DNA of 64,000 nucleotides. It comes from Hyaloperonospora brassicae. Taxonomy: Eukaryota; Oomycota; Peronosporomycetes; Peronosporales; Peronosporaceae. Where the stretch lies: assembly GCA_947650285.1 (NCBI GenBank), contig CANTFL010001445.1:1-64000 (forward strand). Direction: 5' to 3'. Below, one piece after another: positions 45,030-56,467 of the stretch. A model generated the notes under the pieces. The model worked only from the letters and a program-made list of their open reading frames with translations, was not told the origin of the DNA and did not search any database. Each line of letters begins with the position of its first letter. The stretch's first letter is position 1. The translations under genes and the position numbers were made by a program.

Positions 45030-46083
45030 AGATTTAATTGTTGCGTTGGGCGTGAGAGCCAACAGATTGCAGGCGTCAGCTAATTTTGAGAGGATATTTA
45101 TAAAAGGATTATTAGCTCGGACGGGTAGAGCACGGTTATGTACTGAAACGTACTAGATCCCGAAGTCGTGTATGAAAAGGGTATGAAATGTGGGAATGTT
45201 ATAATGGTTACGCATGCTTAAGCCGAATCTTACCAGATATCTCGGTCTCGATCCGGTCTCTCGATCTCGATCCGATCCGAGCTCTTAATCTCGATCCGAT
45301 CTCTCGATCTTGACCTGTTGGATACGAGTCGGGTGCGGGTCATGCCATAGATGTAGAGAGAACAGACTTGGGGTAAACCACATAAGTACAAGGGGGAAAT
45401 CTCTATCAGGGAGACGCGTGGCTTAGACATTCGTAATAGAGGTAGGCCTTGTGATGTGTTAGTAGCTCTGGGTTCGATTGGGTAACATTAACAGAATAAA
45501 TGTGGATCGAAGTACACGTGTCCCTTTCTATTCCGGGTTGGATCATTGGCCATCTGAAGTCAAAAAGCTGCATACTATAATCAAGTAATATCCCTGGATT
45601 GTTTAGCCAGTGGTCGAAGACTCTCAACATAACTCTCAAGTGCAGTTGGACGCAGCAAACACGTAAATGCAAAAGGTACAAGAACGCGTGACGTCTCAAG
45701 TGGTCAGAAGGCTCGCACATCAATTATATACATTGGATGAGGCGATCTCATAGATATCAAGATGGCGCATATCAAGAACCTCACAAGTACACCCGCTATT
45801 GTGTGAAGGATTCCACGCGACAGAACCAATCCCAACCACGGTTGAGCTTGGTCTCGACTCGAGTCGACCTGTAAAAGTGCAACCCGCCCCACCAAAAGCA
45901 AGTAAGATTTGCGAAGCGTACAACATGAAATCGGAGTGCCCCCTCCGGTTTTCAGTCGTCCAGGCGCCAGTGGAGAGTTGGGATCGACTACCTAAACCGC
46001 TTACACCTGTTCACCACAAGGCCGCGCGTCTTGCAACCTACCTGAACAACGGTGCTGGGATTCAATTATCAAATGCGTTTTGA
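45030..46083 (+). repeat. Dispersed repeat copy B with gag-like frame
   Basis: Second copy of the repeat at 5020-5970, same orientation. Opens with TTGCGTTGGGCGTGAGAGCC, continues with GATCTCGATCCGATC-rich sequence (45236-45320), then the segment shared with copy A. The 45799-46083 frame (94 codons) contains EPIPTTVELGLDSSRPVKVQ and SECPLRFSVVQAPVESWD. Preceding codons in the same frame read through VVRRLAHQLYTLDEAIS with one stop after it. Probably gag of an old gypsy family. Confidence 0.5.
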
Positions 46084-49000
46084 TTGTATGCTGAAACAAT
46101 CGAATAGAACGCGGTAATGATTAGTTTGCTAATCATACCCGTCACATATTCTCTCTACGGACTATGTGAGATTTTATCGACGGTCAAGGTGCTTCTTAGC
46201 CTTTTTTGAACGAGTGCTTCGTCAGCACAATTTGCTGTGGCATAATCTTTAACTACAATAATCGATTCATAAGGACGCCTTGAGTGTGCATTTTTACAGT
46301 GCTAAGCACCTAACGGAGCATGCACACAACGGGTAATCCACCGGCCGATGATCAAACCGATCAGTTATGGAGGCATTATTAAATTGTTTAACGCAATATA
46401 TGTGCTTAAAATTATTGAGTTCGCCGCGCCATGATCCATTTTGTTGACATTGCGATGAATTAATCCGTACATGCCTCTACTCTTTTTACTCCGTTCTATG
46501 TTTTGCCTCACGCATACCCGCGTTCCGTTGAAGCCATCACCAAGTATGTATGTGTTCGGATGGTGGGGATGGCCCATCGGCTTGATTATGAAATCTCTAT
46601 ATTCAATTATATCAAGAAATCTATTAATTTGAATGTGAATGAAGTGCCATAAGACATGTGCGTCATTTAAATTTTTTCGAGCCAATACATAAAAACGAGG
46701 AAGCAGATACTAAACGCAAAATTTATAGTAAAGGTATGAGGTCGAAGGCCAAGTATAATGAATCCATGAGAATTTCTTTACATGTTTATTGGTCTCCCAT
46801 ATTACGAAAGGTTTGGGTCCACGCCTGAGAAAACTTCTTGTGGGAGCGGCCATTATGACCTCGCTTACATGCTTATCCTTTGCGCAAATTGTCTACACCC
46901 ACCACGATCAAGTAAAATAAGTTATGACGGACGGAACCATAACTTTAATAAAGCTTAAGACGCTTGCGGGTCCAGAAGTGTCTGTGCCATAATTAATACT
47001 TGCTCAATAAGAATTTTTAACGCCTCAATCGAATTGGACCTTTCTTAAAGACGCGTACACAAAAGTATACCGATAGTTAGTGCTCTATTAGCCGATGCAG
47101 CTCGTCAGATACATCGTCAACCCATTTAAATAGAACGAAATGCGATGCCTTTGAGGATCCAAAATTCGCCTGTACTGCTTGATGAGATAGGGACCTGCTA
47201 GTTCCATGTCGATAAATATATAAAGCGACGCCCACTTATATCACAACACGAAAACTTGTTATAGGGTTGTGGGTATTCGCAGTCTGAGCGCTCGTGGTGA
47301 TTTAGGAATTTGTTCAGGGACAACTGCCGTTTATTCCATTAGTATTTTAAGCGCTCCGTGCATATACCACATACTATCTACAACATATTTACTCGTGGAT
47401 GGAGATGTAAATGAATAAATGGGTATTTTATTATTAAAATTGTGGGTGTTGCAGTCGGATAACTCGGGCTACTAGCGGTTGTTGTGGATGTACACAGTAA
47501 AGGAGGTACATCAAAAACAAACGTTATTTACAGTTAACTATGCGAAGCCAGAGAGAAGTTTGGGTTTGAACCGAACATCGGCAAATTCGATTTCTTATCT
47601 ATGAGCTATCATGATGTGCAGTTGGCGAACATGCTCTTATCATTAAATACACCATGATTTGTTGTCGACATCCGATTCCTGTGTATGGGATGATGGGACG
47701 AGTCGTCATGAATTTAGTGATACACCGTGAAATTTAAAATCAAGCGCGGATAAGTATTTATACATAGAAACAATCTGCAATGTGAGATTTCGCTCGCGCG
47801 GATATTGGCGTACAGATATATCGCTTGGCATCGTTACCTAGTACTTGGTAAAGCTTTATACCAATGATATCCGGTGACTCGTCGACGTCTATCATCAATG
47901 CTAGGCGACGAAAAGATACTTGCCAGGAAAAAATGACCCTTGACCAATAGCGAGTCCTATCGTCTTAAAAATCACGAAGCTGTTACTCATCATTTTAATT
48001 TGCAATAATTCTCGGTCTACAGCCTTATGATTGTTAATAGCGCTGTGTGCTAGTGTGCTATATTTTGTTCGGGAACTGATCTGGAGCTCAATCGTGCTGA
48101 CTATCCGGCACTAATTTGCTTAAAGATCCACCATTCCCCTGTTCAATCGTATTGGTCATTAAAGACTACCATTTTAACCCGAGAATGCATCGCAATTACC
48201 ATAAGTAGTCGCCGATGGAGAAATACTAGCATTTAATGTGTAGCAACAATGAGGTCATCCACTGCTAAAGTTTGGTAGCAGGATAGAGTCCTATAACTTG
48301 ATCCGTGGTATTATCAGTACATTGTGGATAGAATGCAAGGATATTACATTGCGGGTATAGCCATAACACGGATTTGTGTAACATAGGACAAATTACCTAT
48401 TGAAATTGTGTGGCACAAAGTACGACGATGAAGGCATACAAGCCACTTGAAACTTACTTATCCGAGTTTTATAAAGTAAAGAGTTACACTGACAATCAAG
48501 TACCTAGACAAGATCTCATCATCGTACTTTAAGACAATATTAGGTTGATTCATGACCGAAACAAGACGCTTGCTATGATAAGGATATCAATTGCTTGAGT
48601 AATAAAAGTATGTTTTGTGGCATAGTAAATTTGTTGTCCTTCCAGTGTTTTAAGTTTAAATTCATTCATTATCGAGCTAGCAACTTTGTTGAGTCGTGTT
48701 GTATGATCAGTACTAATATGGCCTATATGTCTACAGTCCTTCTCTGCCAAGGGGCGGAGGTACCTTTGCTTCTAAAGATAGGCTTCGTCTATAGCTATAT
48801 CGTCCATGTGTGCATCCACACGTAAAACGGCATATATATATACAGGTGAGCTGAACCCGCAGTAGACGATCATTTCGATGTCGATTGACTTGTAAAAGAA
48901 CAACTAACTGCTGCAGATTGCCGGGGAGTGTTTCTTTAAATCATTTTTAGCCCACTGCATAGGCTTGTAACAATTTCGATGGAACATACTTAAGTGGGCA

Positions 49001-50673
49001 GACCTGATTAATTTGTGCCATCCATTCCTATATGTGATCCAAAAGGTATCTTTTAATATAAAAACGCACAGATGCGATTAAAAGGTGACGAAGGGTAATG
49101 GGACGGAATGACCCCATTTGATTGCATAGAATATCTAAAAAATATTGTGAATTTTATCTTTGCAGATAAGGACTAATTTTACCACGAACGATAATATGTG
49201 ATGCTTTCCATATCTGCTACTCGATAGTTAATTACTATCATATCATATAGAGACAGTCATTATAACGTACGCGCGCGGTGGCTACCTATCATATAAAACA
49301 CCTTGTGCTTGTATTACATATAGATTAAATAGAACGAGTATATATCTTATTCCCCACTCAACCTTATAATATAGAGTGCTTCATTCACCTATAACATTCA
49401 TCGTTGCACAAGTCTATTCATTTACTCTGAATGTACGTTTGCGTGAAGAATCAAGTCACCTGCTAGCCATGATCATTATAAGTAAGCTTGAACTGAACAG
49501 ATCAGGGGACGCCTAAGCCCACATAAGAACGCAGGTTAGATCTATCTCATGCAATACATAAACCTTATACATATTTTAACATCATGATCACCGTACACAA
49601 CGGTGAGCAACAACCACCACATTACAAGCATACCCAGACTACAATGGTTGGTGTATACACGACGGTTTTACTCGTAAATGAAGACTTTTAACATTTTAAA
49701 TTTTTGGATCACAAATGCGTCGTAAAAGTGTTCATAAGCTACATATTTTAAATTCTCAATGCTTGTTATTCTTAGAGAACAGATACTTTAGTTGTAACGA
49801 GTTCAGGCCGTGAAACATTTCGCGTGAACATGGTTTGTTCAGCATATGCCGTCCGCTACCAATGATGAAGTAGTTGACGGTAATTCACCTCTTTGTTTGC
49901 GATTGAAACTGAAGTAATGAAGCCACGGTAAAGTCGTCTTCACATATAAGCATCCTTTTGGGACGCGGCTAGGCCTGCATTATGCTGACGCGATGAGTTC
50001 GGTTTTCATATGACTCTCTTCTACGTATTGGGATCATCGCTAATTACAGGTTATGCTCTTGCTACTGCCACAGCTATATATTCAGCTCAGCAGTATCCTT
50101 TCATTCGGCTATAAGGGATTGCTATCGATATTGAATTCCAAGGGCTAGCTATATATACCTGCGAGACGTCACACTGCACTGATATGAATGAAGCATGGAG
50201 AAGACACGCGTTACAATAGCTCGACGCTACCTTTTATTAATTTTTGAATATCTGCCTATGAAGAATTTGTCGCGGCCTGGTGAAGATGAAGTTTCTGGAC
50301 GTCAAAAAGTCGTTTAAGCTCGAATGCTCTATGGAGGCATTTTGACAAGATGTATGCAATTCGAACCTTTGCAATATGCGCGTAATGCCACTCGCATTTC
50401 GCGGCTTCGTAGTTGTGATAGCGATTCGATAAAGTCATTACAAGTAAGGAGTTATATTGACGTGACAAGACTGTGCAACACGAATGATAGGCAGAAAAGC
50501 GAGCGTCCGACCACGAGGTACGGTTGCATAAGAATGATATATGCGCATTGTCGTCCGGGTATCAGATATAGCAGCTGCATATCAGCAGCTACAGCGCAAC
50601 TTTTTCACACAAGCCATTTGCTCCCGCGACCAATTTTTCTATGCTGAATACGAAGCTTTGACACAGCTTTGAG
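46084..50673. other. AT-rich stretch without recognisable gene
   Basis: No open frame with recognisable protein similarity; longest is 50324-50647 (107 codons, +), not resembling anything. Short TA repeats occur near 48830-48842 and 50140-50158. Confidence 0.5.
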
Positions 50674-50733
50674 GGACAGAAATCATCCAGACTTGTTGGG
50701 TGGGTACCCAACAAGTCTGGAAGGTTTCTGTCC
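50674..50733. repeat. 60-bp near-perfect inverted repeat
   Basis: Two nested arm pairs: outer GGACAGAAA (50674-50682) with TTTCTGTCC (50725-50733), inner CCAGACTTGTTGGGT with ACCCAACAAGTCTGG. Lies about 230 bp before the ATG of the effector candidate. Confidence 0.85.
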
Positions 50734-50851
50734 ACCTCGACGCAAATATGACAATTCAGCAGCTCGGATTGGGAATATCTGGTCTGGCGCTGTCTGACGC
50801 CATCTGGCCACTTCTCGCCATGGGCTTTTCGCGATGGGCAGAACATTCTGC

Positions 50852-50918
50852 ATTTATAAATGGCTCATCATAGTTGATGGTGCACACAGAGGATTAATCA
50901 TTATTCATTCCACACTCC
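50852..50918 (+). promoter_or_regulatory. Probable core promoter of the effector candidate
   Basis: TTTATAAATGG at 50853 is TATA-like, and TTCATTCCACACTCC (50904-50918) resembles the pyrimidine-rich oomycete initiator (YCAWTTY). Transcription from there would leave a leader of about 55 bases. Confidence 0.4.
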
Positions 50919-50964
50919 ACTGTCAATAAGGCCTTATCTCATCCGCCTCTTTCAGCGATCAATT

Positions 50965-51678
50965 ATGAGGTTCTCGTACCTTCCTGTGGTCCTCATCAGC
51001 GCTGTCCTACTCGACAGTGCTGGTGTCGCCTCAAGCCTCGGCGGATCAAAGGCCGTGTCATTCAATGCGCAACACGCACACAAGAAGGTCAAACTAGCAC
51101 TGAGATTGCACGCTACCGAGGGGTTTGGTCAAGACGAAAGAATGGCAAGGGTTTACCCCTTCAAAAATGCACCAGTTGGCGACGTCAGTGATGGACCAGG
51201 AATTCTACGTTATGTCATCAACGTGTTGAGAAGATGGCCGGGCAGGCCTCCGCGCGATGGCTACGACTCCGTCGTTGATAATTTGGCCGACATTAAAGGC
51301 CTGATGCGTCGGATCAATTCGTATCACGACGACAGGTTCACGGGGCTATGGGACGATGTATCACGGTATCGATCGTCGATGTTGTCGGCAACGCCGCTAA
51401 CTGACAGCGACCTGTCTCTGGAACTAAACGAGATGGCAACCATCAGAGCGATACTTACAATCGAATTGTCGCAGCGTTTTGTAGCGACAAAGGACATGGC
51501 GAAGAGGGTCGAATGGCAGTTGTTCAGGAAATTTGACGATCACGATTTAACCAAGGATTTGCTCGTCGAGTTGATACCCCCATTGCGTAGGAACGGTTAT
51601 AATGTAGGGGTCCACTACATTCAGAATTTTGCTGACAAGTTTGAGGAGTGGCAACGAGTGCACCATCCACGAGTGTAA
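50965..51678 (+). CDS. Secreted RXLR-like effector candidate
   Basis: 237 codons, intronless. Residues 1-23 form a good signal peptide (basic Arg2, hydrophobic LPVVLISAVLLDSAGVAS). After about 23 further residues comes LALRLHATEGFGQDER: RLHA at 47-50 is in the place of RXLR and QDER at 56-59 in the place of the dEER motif, so this is a degenerate RXLR-dEER arrangement at the usual distance from the N-terminus. The C-terminal 165 residues are helical and charged (RYVINVLRRWPGRPP, RFTGLWDDVSRYRSSML, DKFEEWQRVHHPRV), with no recognisable domain. Family knowledge: such proteins are exported by oomycete plant pathogens and act in host cells; that this one does so is inference. The start is the first ATG and fits the signal peptide. 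It sits alone in repeat-rich DNA, as effector genes typically do. Confidence 0.72.
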   Translation: MRFSYLPVVLISAVLLDSAGVASSLGGSKAVSFNAQHAHKKVKLALRLHATEGFGQDERMARVYPFKNAPVGDVSDGPGILRYVINVLRRWPGRPPRDGYDSVVDNLADIKGLMRRINSYHDDRFTGLWDDVSRYRSSMLSATPLTDSDLSLELNEMATIRAILTIELSQRFVATKDMAKRVEWQLFRKFDDHDLTKDLLVELIPPLRRNGYNVGVHYIQNFADKFEEWQRVHHPRV

Positions 51679-52065
51679 CGCACTGACAGGTGATGTATAA
51701 TGCATTAGCCTGCTTCGATGTAGGTCACGTATCATCCTTACTTTCACTTCGTCGGATCATGATGTGTAGTGTTCTTCCTTCTTTGTCTTCTCTTTATCCT
51801 CGTAGCTTATCGACGATGGTCTCAAATGGTCAGACAGGCTTTATATAATCATGCACTGCAACGTTAATGCTAGATCGCTGTAACTTCTTGTAGTTGATCA
51901 GGAAAGCTGTCGTTTCCTACATACTGCACATAAAGCGATTGACGTTTATAGAGCATTCTTTTGCATAATGATAGCTTTCTGAAATTGACACGTGAAGGCC
52001 TACACTTATAGCACTGTGCGCAAGCGCTTTACAAAGTGTTTCTATAAAAAGTCTGAAGTGCAGAT
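51679..52065. other. Downstream flank of the effector candidate
   Basis: Contains the 3' UTR and no further open frame of note; ends at the target duplication (CAGAT, 52061-52065) of the copia element. Confidence 0.5.
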
Positions 52066-52255
52066 TGTAAAGGATCACGAGTGACGACGTGATGGGCATG
52101 TCTGGAAAGGGCAACTTGCAAGGAATGTGGTATTTGAATGATCTGAATTGAGCGATTGATTTATGAGGTGATTTATTTATTCATTTAAGTAGTAGTTTAA
52201 CTCTTAATACTACTTTCCGTTTTGCAGCACAGAGAAGTAGTTAGCTTTCGTTATA
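52066..52255 (+). repeat. 5' LTR of the copia element
   Basis: Begins TGTAAAGGATCACGAGTGAC and ends CTTTCGTTATA. Contains AAGTAGTAGTTT/ TTAATACTACTT, an inverted repeat (AGTAGTA...TACTACT region), in both LTRs. Confidence 0.85.
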
Positions 52256-52267
52256 GGTTATGAGCCC
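52256..52267 (+). other. Primer binding site of the copia element
   Basis: GGTTATGAGCCC directly abuts the LTR. It is complementary to GGGCTCATAACC, the anticodon arm of initiator Met tRNA, the internal priming known from Drosophila copia. Confidence 0.7.
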
Positions 52268-53027
52268 AATTTCGTCGGGTCCCAATGACATCCTCACGGA
52301 CGACAATTACTTCATGTGGGAATTTATTGCACGCATGGCACTTGCGCGCAAGGATCTTTTGGATCACGTTTTCGTTAGGCCAGAGCCAGCAGTGCTGCGG
52401 AAAACTGTCGGATGGAAAGTCGCCGATATGAAGGCTCTGGCTGTGCTGGTGAAAATTCTCTCTCCAACCTATCAATGTATGGTTCGGGAATGTGAGTCCG
52501 CTATTAAGGCTCGGGAGGTATTGAAGACGTTCTTTGCGAAAAAGAATATTCACAATCGAGTGCAACTTCGGAAGGAACTTCATGAGTTTGTGATGGAGAC
52601 TGGTACGAGTCTTAAAGATCATCTACTGAAGTTTGATGAGCTGTGTCTAAAGGTCGGGGCTGTCGGTGACAACATTGATGATGATGAGAGGTTGGTTTTA
52701 CGATTGAAAAGCTTATCATCTGACTATGATAATATGGCGCGCATGATTGAGGCACACAGCAACGTACCGCTGCTGGTCGCAAAAGAGATGATGAGTCGCC
52801 GTGAGTACGACACTCTTCAAAAGCGAGATAAGAAAGAAACCGTTTTAAGGCGCACGCTCAGCGCAATGTACCACGACGCTTTCAAGGTGGACAAGTACAC
52901 CGTGGACAAGAAGAAGTTCGAGATCGCTACCAACTTTCTGGAAGAGGCAAGGCCAATGCGAGTTTTCGAGGGAAGTGCTTTGGATGTGGACGGCACGGGC
53001 ACAAAAGATCACAGTGCCGTCGCGTGA
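52260..53027 (+). pseudogene. gag of the copia element
   Basis: 255 codons: NYFMWEFIARMALARKDLLD, LVKILSPTYQCMVRECESAI, LRKELHEFVMETGTSLKDHL, and LVLRLKSLSSDYDNMARMIE, the typical copia gag (UBN2-like) sequence. No zinc knuckle is visible after position 190. The frame closes at TGA 53025-53027, 70 bp before the protease frame; a knuckle may have been lost there. The ATG lies inside the primer site. Confidence 0.85.
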
Positions 53028-53098
53028 AGCTATCGATACCTGGTGATGAATTTGTTTTCTCGGCATTCATTGAATAACCAATTTCGAATTCGACTTGG

Positions 53099-53788
53099 TT
53101 GCTGGATAGTGGGGCAAGTCGTCATATGGCTGATGACAAACGTGAATTCGTGGAGTACGAAGATTTGACTGCCTTAATCTACATCACTGTGGCGAATGGA
53201 CAGCATTTAAAGGTACAAGGAACAGGCACAGTACAATTTCTACTCGAGAACGGTCGGAAAGTCAAGCTGACGGAGGTTTTACATGTGCCTGGACTGGACA
53301 AGAAGCTTGTGTCGGTAGCAGCGCTGACAGCCCGAGGCGTGCTTGTTCAGTTTAAGCGCGATCAAGCATTCCTGATGAGTGACAACGTAATTGTAGCAAT
53401 TATTGAGCGAGTTGAAAAGCTGTTTGCGTGGAATGTGAAGCACCATATCACATTTGACGCACACAATGCTGATAGCAATGTCGCGATCAATGCCACTAGT
53501 GGACTATGGCATGCTCGTCTTGGTTTTGTGTCTTCGAACAAGGTCATGCAAGCGATGAAGTCTTGCGATGATATTACGGAAGTTGTTGCATCTGATGATG
53601 GTGTATTTGATGGATGTGCACGCGATAAAATGACAAACAGCCCGTTCAGTCATACTTCAGAAAGTGAAGCTCTGTACATACTCACATTTATCGACGATTA
53701 TAGCCGATATGTCTACGTTTACTTGCTGGCAGCAAAGTCTCAAGTTTCTGGACGTTTTCAGACGTTTCGTGCTATGGTGTATACGTAA
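53099..53788 (+). pseudogene. Protease and integrase N-terminus of the copia element
   Basis: Opens LLDSGASRHMADDK, the copia protease active site (D-S-G-A), followed by LKVQGTGTVQF and TEVLHVPGLDKKLVSVAAL. The GAG-pre-integrase zinc region is LWHARLGFVSSNKVMQ with CDD...DGCARDKM; the second His is replaced by Phe. It runs into the integrase core at LTFIDDYSRYVYVYLL (first catalytic Asp) and stops at 53788. Confidence 0.85.
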
Positions 53789-54182
53789 ACGGATTGCAAG
53801 AATTAAGTGCACCGTAGTGACAATTGTGGGTAGTATGTGAATCATCGCTTCAACAAGTTCTGTTCTGATCGAGGGATCATCCACCAGACAAGCGTGCCGT
53901 ACAACCCTCAACAAAACGGATTTTTCAGAGAGGATGAATCGAACTCTTGTCAAGATGGCCCGTTCGATGATGTACTACATAGAAATTGATCGTTCTTGGT
54001 GGGTTGAGGCGGTTATGGCGGCAGCTTACACCATCAATCGAATTCCGAACAATGCTCGACCTAACATATGTCCATTTAAAACGTTGTATGTATCGAAGCC
54101 AGACTTGAGCCATTTTTATGTCTTTGATTCAACCGGGTATTTACGAGTCGCGGATTGTAAGCGAACGAAATGGGGCAGCTAG
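53789..54182 (+). pseudogene. Integrase core remainder of the copia element
   Basis: 53870-53930 reads RGIIHQTSVPYNPQQNGF and then, with a frameshift, the frame 53934-54182 continues MNRTLVKMARSMMYYIEIDR and MAAAYTINRIPNN, FKTLYVSKPDLSHFYVF. The catalytic Glu codon just before MNRTL survives in the frameshifted reading. Confidence 0.78.
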
Positions 54183-55052
54183 GCAAATAAGTGCATCTTT
54201 CTTGGATATTCGGAAACGCCCAAGGCATACCGAGTGTGGGATCTGGTGAATGAACAATTGGTCATGACAAGGTCCGTTTGATTAGACGAGCGACCTCCTT
54301 AGCGGTACAAAGATGTTGTTGTTCTACGTGAGCCTAAATCTCACTGCAGGCACTATCATGATGAACGCGACAAATTAAATGTGAACGTATCTTATACGAA
54401 GGAGATTTAAGAGGTTGAAAATATGGACATTTGATGACATTGCTGACAATCAACAAAGTTGGGAATACATGGTCGTGGATGCGTCTGGAGATTTCATTCT
54501 GTCACACGCTTTAGCTGTTGTATCTTATTGCGAGGGAGTGCATGGACATGCATTCTATTGACATGAGCGATTCTATGATTGGTCGCACACCACACGAAAC
54601 GGTCGCTGGATGTGGACATCATAACACACACATGGTCCAAAGGCTTCCAAATTAGTCGCAAGCTATTGTACTGTGTGAGAATCCTCGCTTCCAATATGGA
54701 CGATTGGAGATTCACTCGGGGTATAACACAAGGTCTCAGTGTACGTCAACTCATCTACTCACTAATGACGGCTTTGACGATAAGAAGATTATTCTACCGC
54801 TTATGAATGATGGATCGCCGGTGGACAACGAACACGATGACCCGGACCCCAAACGTCAATGTGTTGGCGATTATATAATTTCGCTTTCTGCTACTGATGT
54901 ACCGATGAATTTATGAGAGGCGCTGCGGTTAAACGACGCGGAACAGTGAAAAGCAGCAATTAAAGTAGAAATAAAATCTCATATGAAGAACCACACATTA
55001 GAAACCGTCTATCGTCTTCCAGGCGTCAAGGTCATAGGCCACAAGTAAATAT
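54183..55052 (+). pseudogene. Integrase-RT linker of the copia element, decayed
   Basis: Begins with GYSETPKAYRVWDL near 54205-54245, the GY...KAYRV.D motif after the copia integrase core. The rest has stops in all frames and only short open pieces (54704-54916). Corresponds to the variable linker before RT. Confidence 0.6.
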
Positions 55053-55961
55053 TTGGGCACAAGTACGACGAAAAGGATGATACTGTTCGTTACAAAGCGC
55101 GTTTGGTTGCCCTCCGATATCTGCAAACGCATGATTTCGATTACTTCGACACATATTCACCTGTTGCGTGCTCAAACACGATTCATGCGTTCTTGTCGGG
55201 TTTTTTGCAGCATGCAATATGTTATTCGGCAATTTGATGTGGAAACGGCGTTTTTAAAGGTCGATTTGGACGAAGATGTCTACATAGAACCACCCCTTGG
55301 AATTAAGATTGCGCCTGGAATTGTGTGCAAACTACGACGCAGCTTGTATGGGTTAAAACAAACGGCTGCGGTTTGGCACAAGAAAATATGTTTTGTGTTT
55401 TCTGCCATGGCTTTCAAACAATGTCGTGGAGACACATGTCTTTATGTTCGACGCAATCATACAAACAATAAGTCAGCCACATACATAGTGTTGTACGTGG
55501 ACAACCTTTTGATCGAATGCAAGTCAGATGCAGAGGTGAAAAAGATTTTCAACGATTTGTCAGAGCATTTTACTGTGAAGTCACTTGGAGCTGCGCAATT
55601 TATTTTAGGCATGGAGGTGAATTACTCTCAAGAACAGGGAGAATTGGTGCTAGAAAAGTCCCAATTTATCATGAAGTTGGTCTCGAAGTTTGAGCAGAGT
55701 GAAGATTACGCATTATTCAACCCTATGTGCGTAGGCCAAGACCTTACTCCGGATGATGCCCACCCAATGTTTAAGAACATCACTTCGTATCGTAAATTGG
55801 CCGGTTTTCTATTGTACATTGCGAATGCAACACGCCCGGACATTATCTACGCAATGTCAGTGTTATCGCAGTACTTGGACCAGCCACAACAGATTTACTG
55901 GCGTGCGGCTTTACGCGTTTTGCACTATCTCATGAGAACAAAATCGCACGAGATTGCGTAA
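55053..55961 (+). pseudogene. Reverse transcriptase of the copia element
   Basis: 302 codons. RVT_2 landmarks: RQFDVETAFLKVDLDEDVYI, IVCKLRRSLYGLKQTAAVWH, YIVLYVDNLLIECKSDAEVK, LGAAQFILGMEVNYSQEQGE, and SYRKLAGFLLYIANATRPDI. The catalytic box is YVDN instead of YVDD, so polymerase activity should be lost. The first 40 codons up to the RQFDVETAF motif are partly in another frame. It ends in LHYLMRTKSHEIA* where the normal frame continues. Confidence 0.88.
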
Positions 55962-56466
55962 AAGAAATCGGACGACGATAAGATGATGCTTTGGGCATGT
56001 TTGTGATGCGAATTGGGGAAATGATTCGAAGACTCGTCGATCTACGTATGGCGTGTTGATTTTACTCGGGGGTGCTGTTGTGGTGTACAAAAAAAACGCC
56101 AAACTTCGGTGGCTTTATCTTCTGCTGAAGCGGAATATGTGGCACTGGCGCTAGCAACACAAGAAGTCTTGTGGATCCGTTACTTGCTGAAGGAGATGGG
56201 TATCACGTGCAAGACAGCAACTACGGTGCACCTGGACAATAAGCCGGCGATAAGTATTGCAACGAACCAGGAATATGCACCAAGAGCTAAGCACATTGAC
56301 CTTGGGGTGCATTTGTGCGAGACCACATCGAACAAGGTGAGCTCCAGCTCAATAATGTTCCGTCAGCTATGCAACTTGCTGATTACCTGACAAAGCCACT
56401 TGGTGCTCCACGATTGATGCGACTACGCGATGAAAGTGTAATTCGAGAGAGTGAAATTGAAGGGGA
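55962..56466 (+). pseudogene. RNase H of the copia element
   Basis: 56109-56390: MALSSAEAEYVALALATQEV (the SSTEAEY motif with catalytic Glu), WIRYLLKEMGI, VHLDNKPAISIATNQEYAPR (the DN.SAI motif) and AKHIDLGVHL. The first Asp region, around STYGVLILLGGAVVVY at 56040-56085, is in another frame. The C-terminus (LADYLTKPLGAPRL) is also shifted, at 56375-56420. Confidence 0.85.
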
Positions 56467-56467
56467 G
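56459..56467 (+). other. Polypurine tract of the copia element
   Basis: GAAGGGGAG immediately before the 3' LTR. Confidence 0.65.

Noticed and set aside
37585..50673. tRNA, rRNA or other RNA genes in the long gene-free stretch
   Set aside because: No cloverleaf with A/B boxes or rRNA signature was seen by eye; a tRNAscan/Infernal run would be decisive.
50589..50846. Minus-strand 85-codon frame upstream of the effector candidate
   Set aside because: Runs through the 60-bp inverted repeat and the likely promoter; no protein features.
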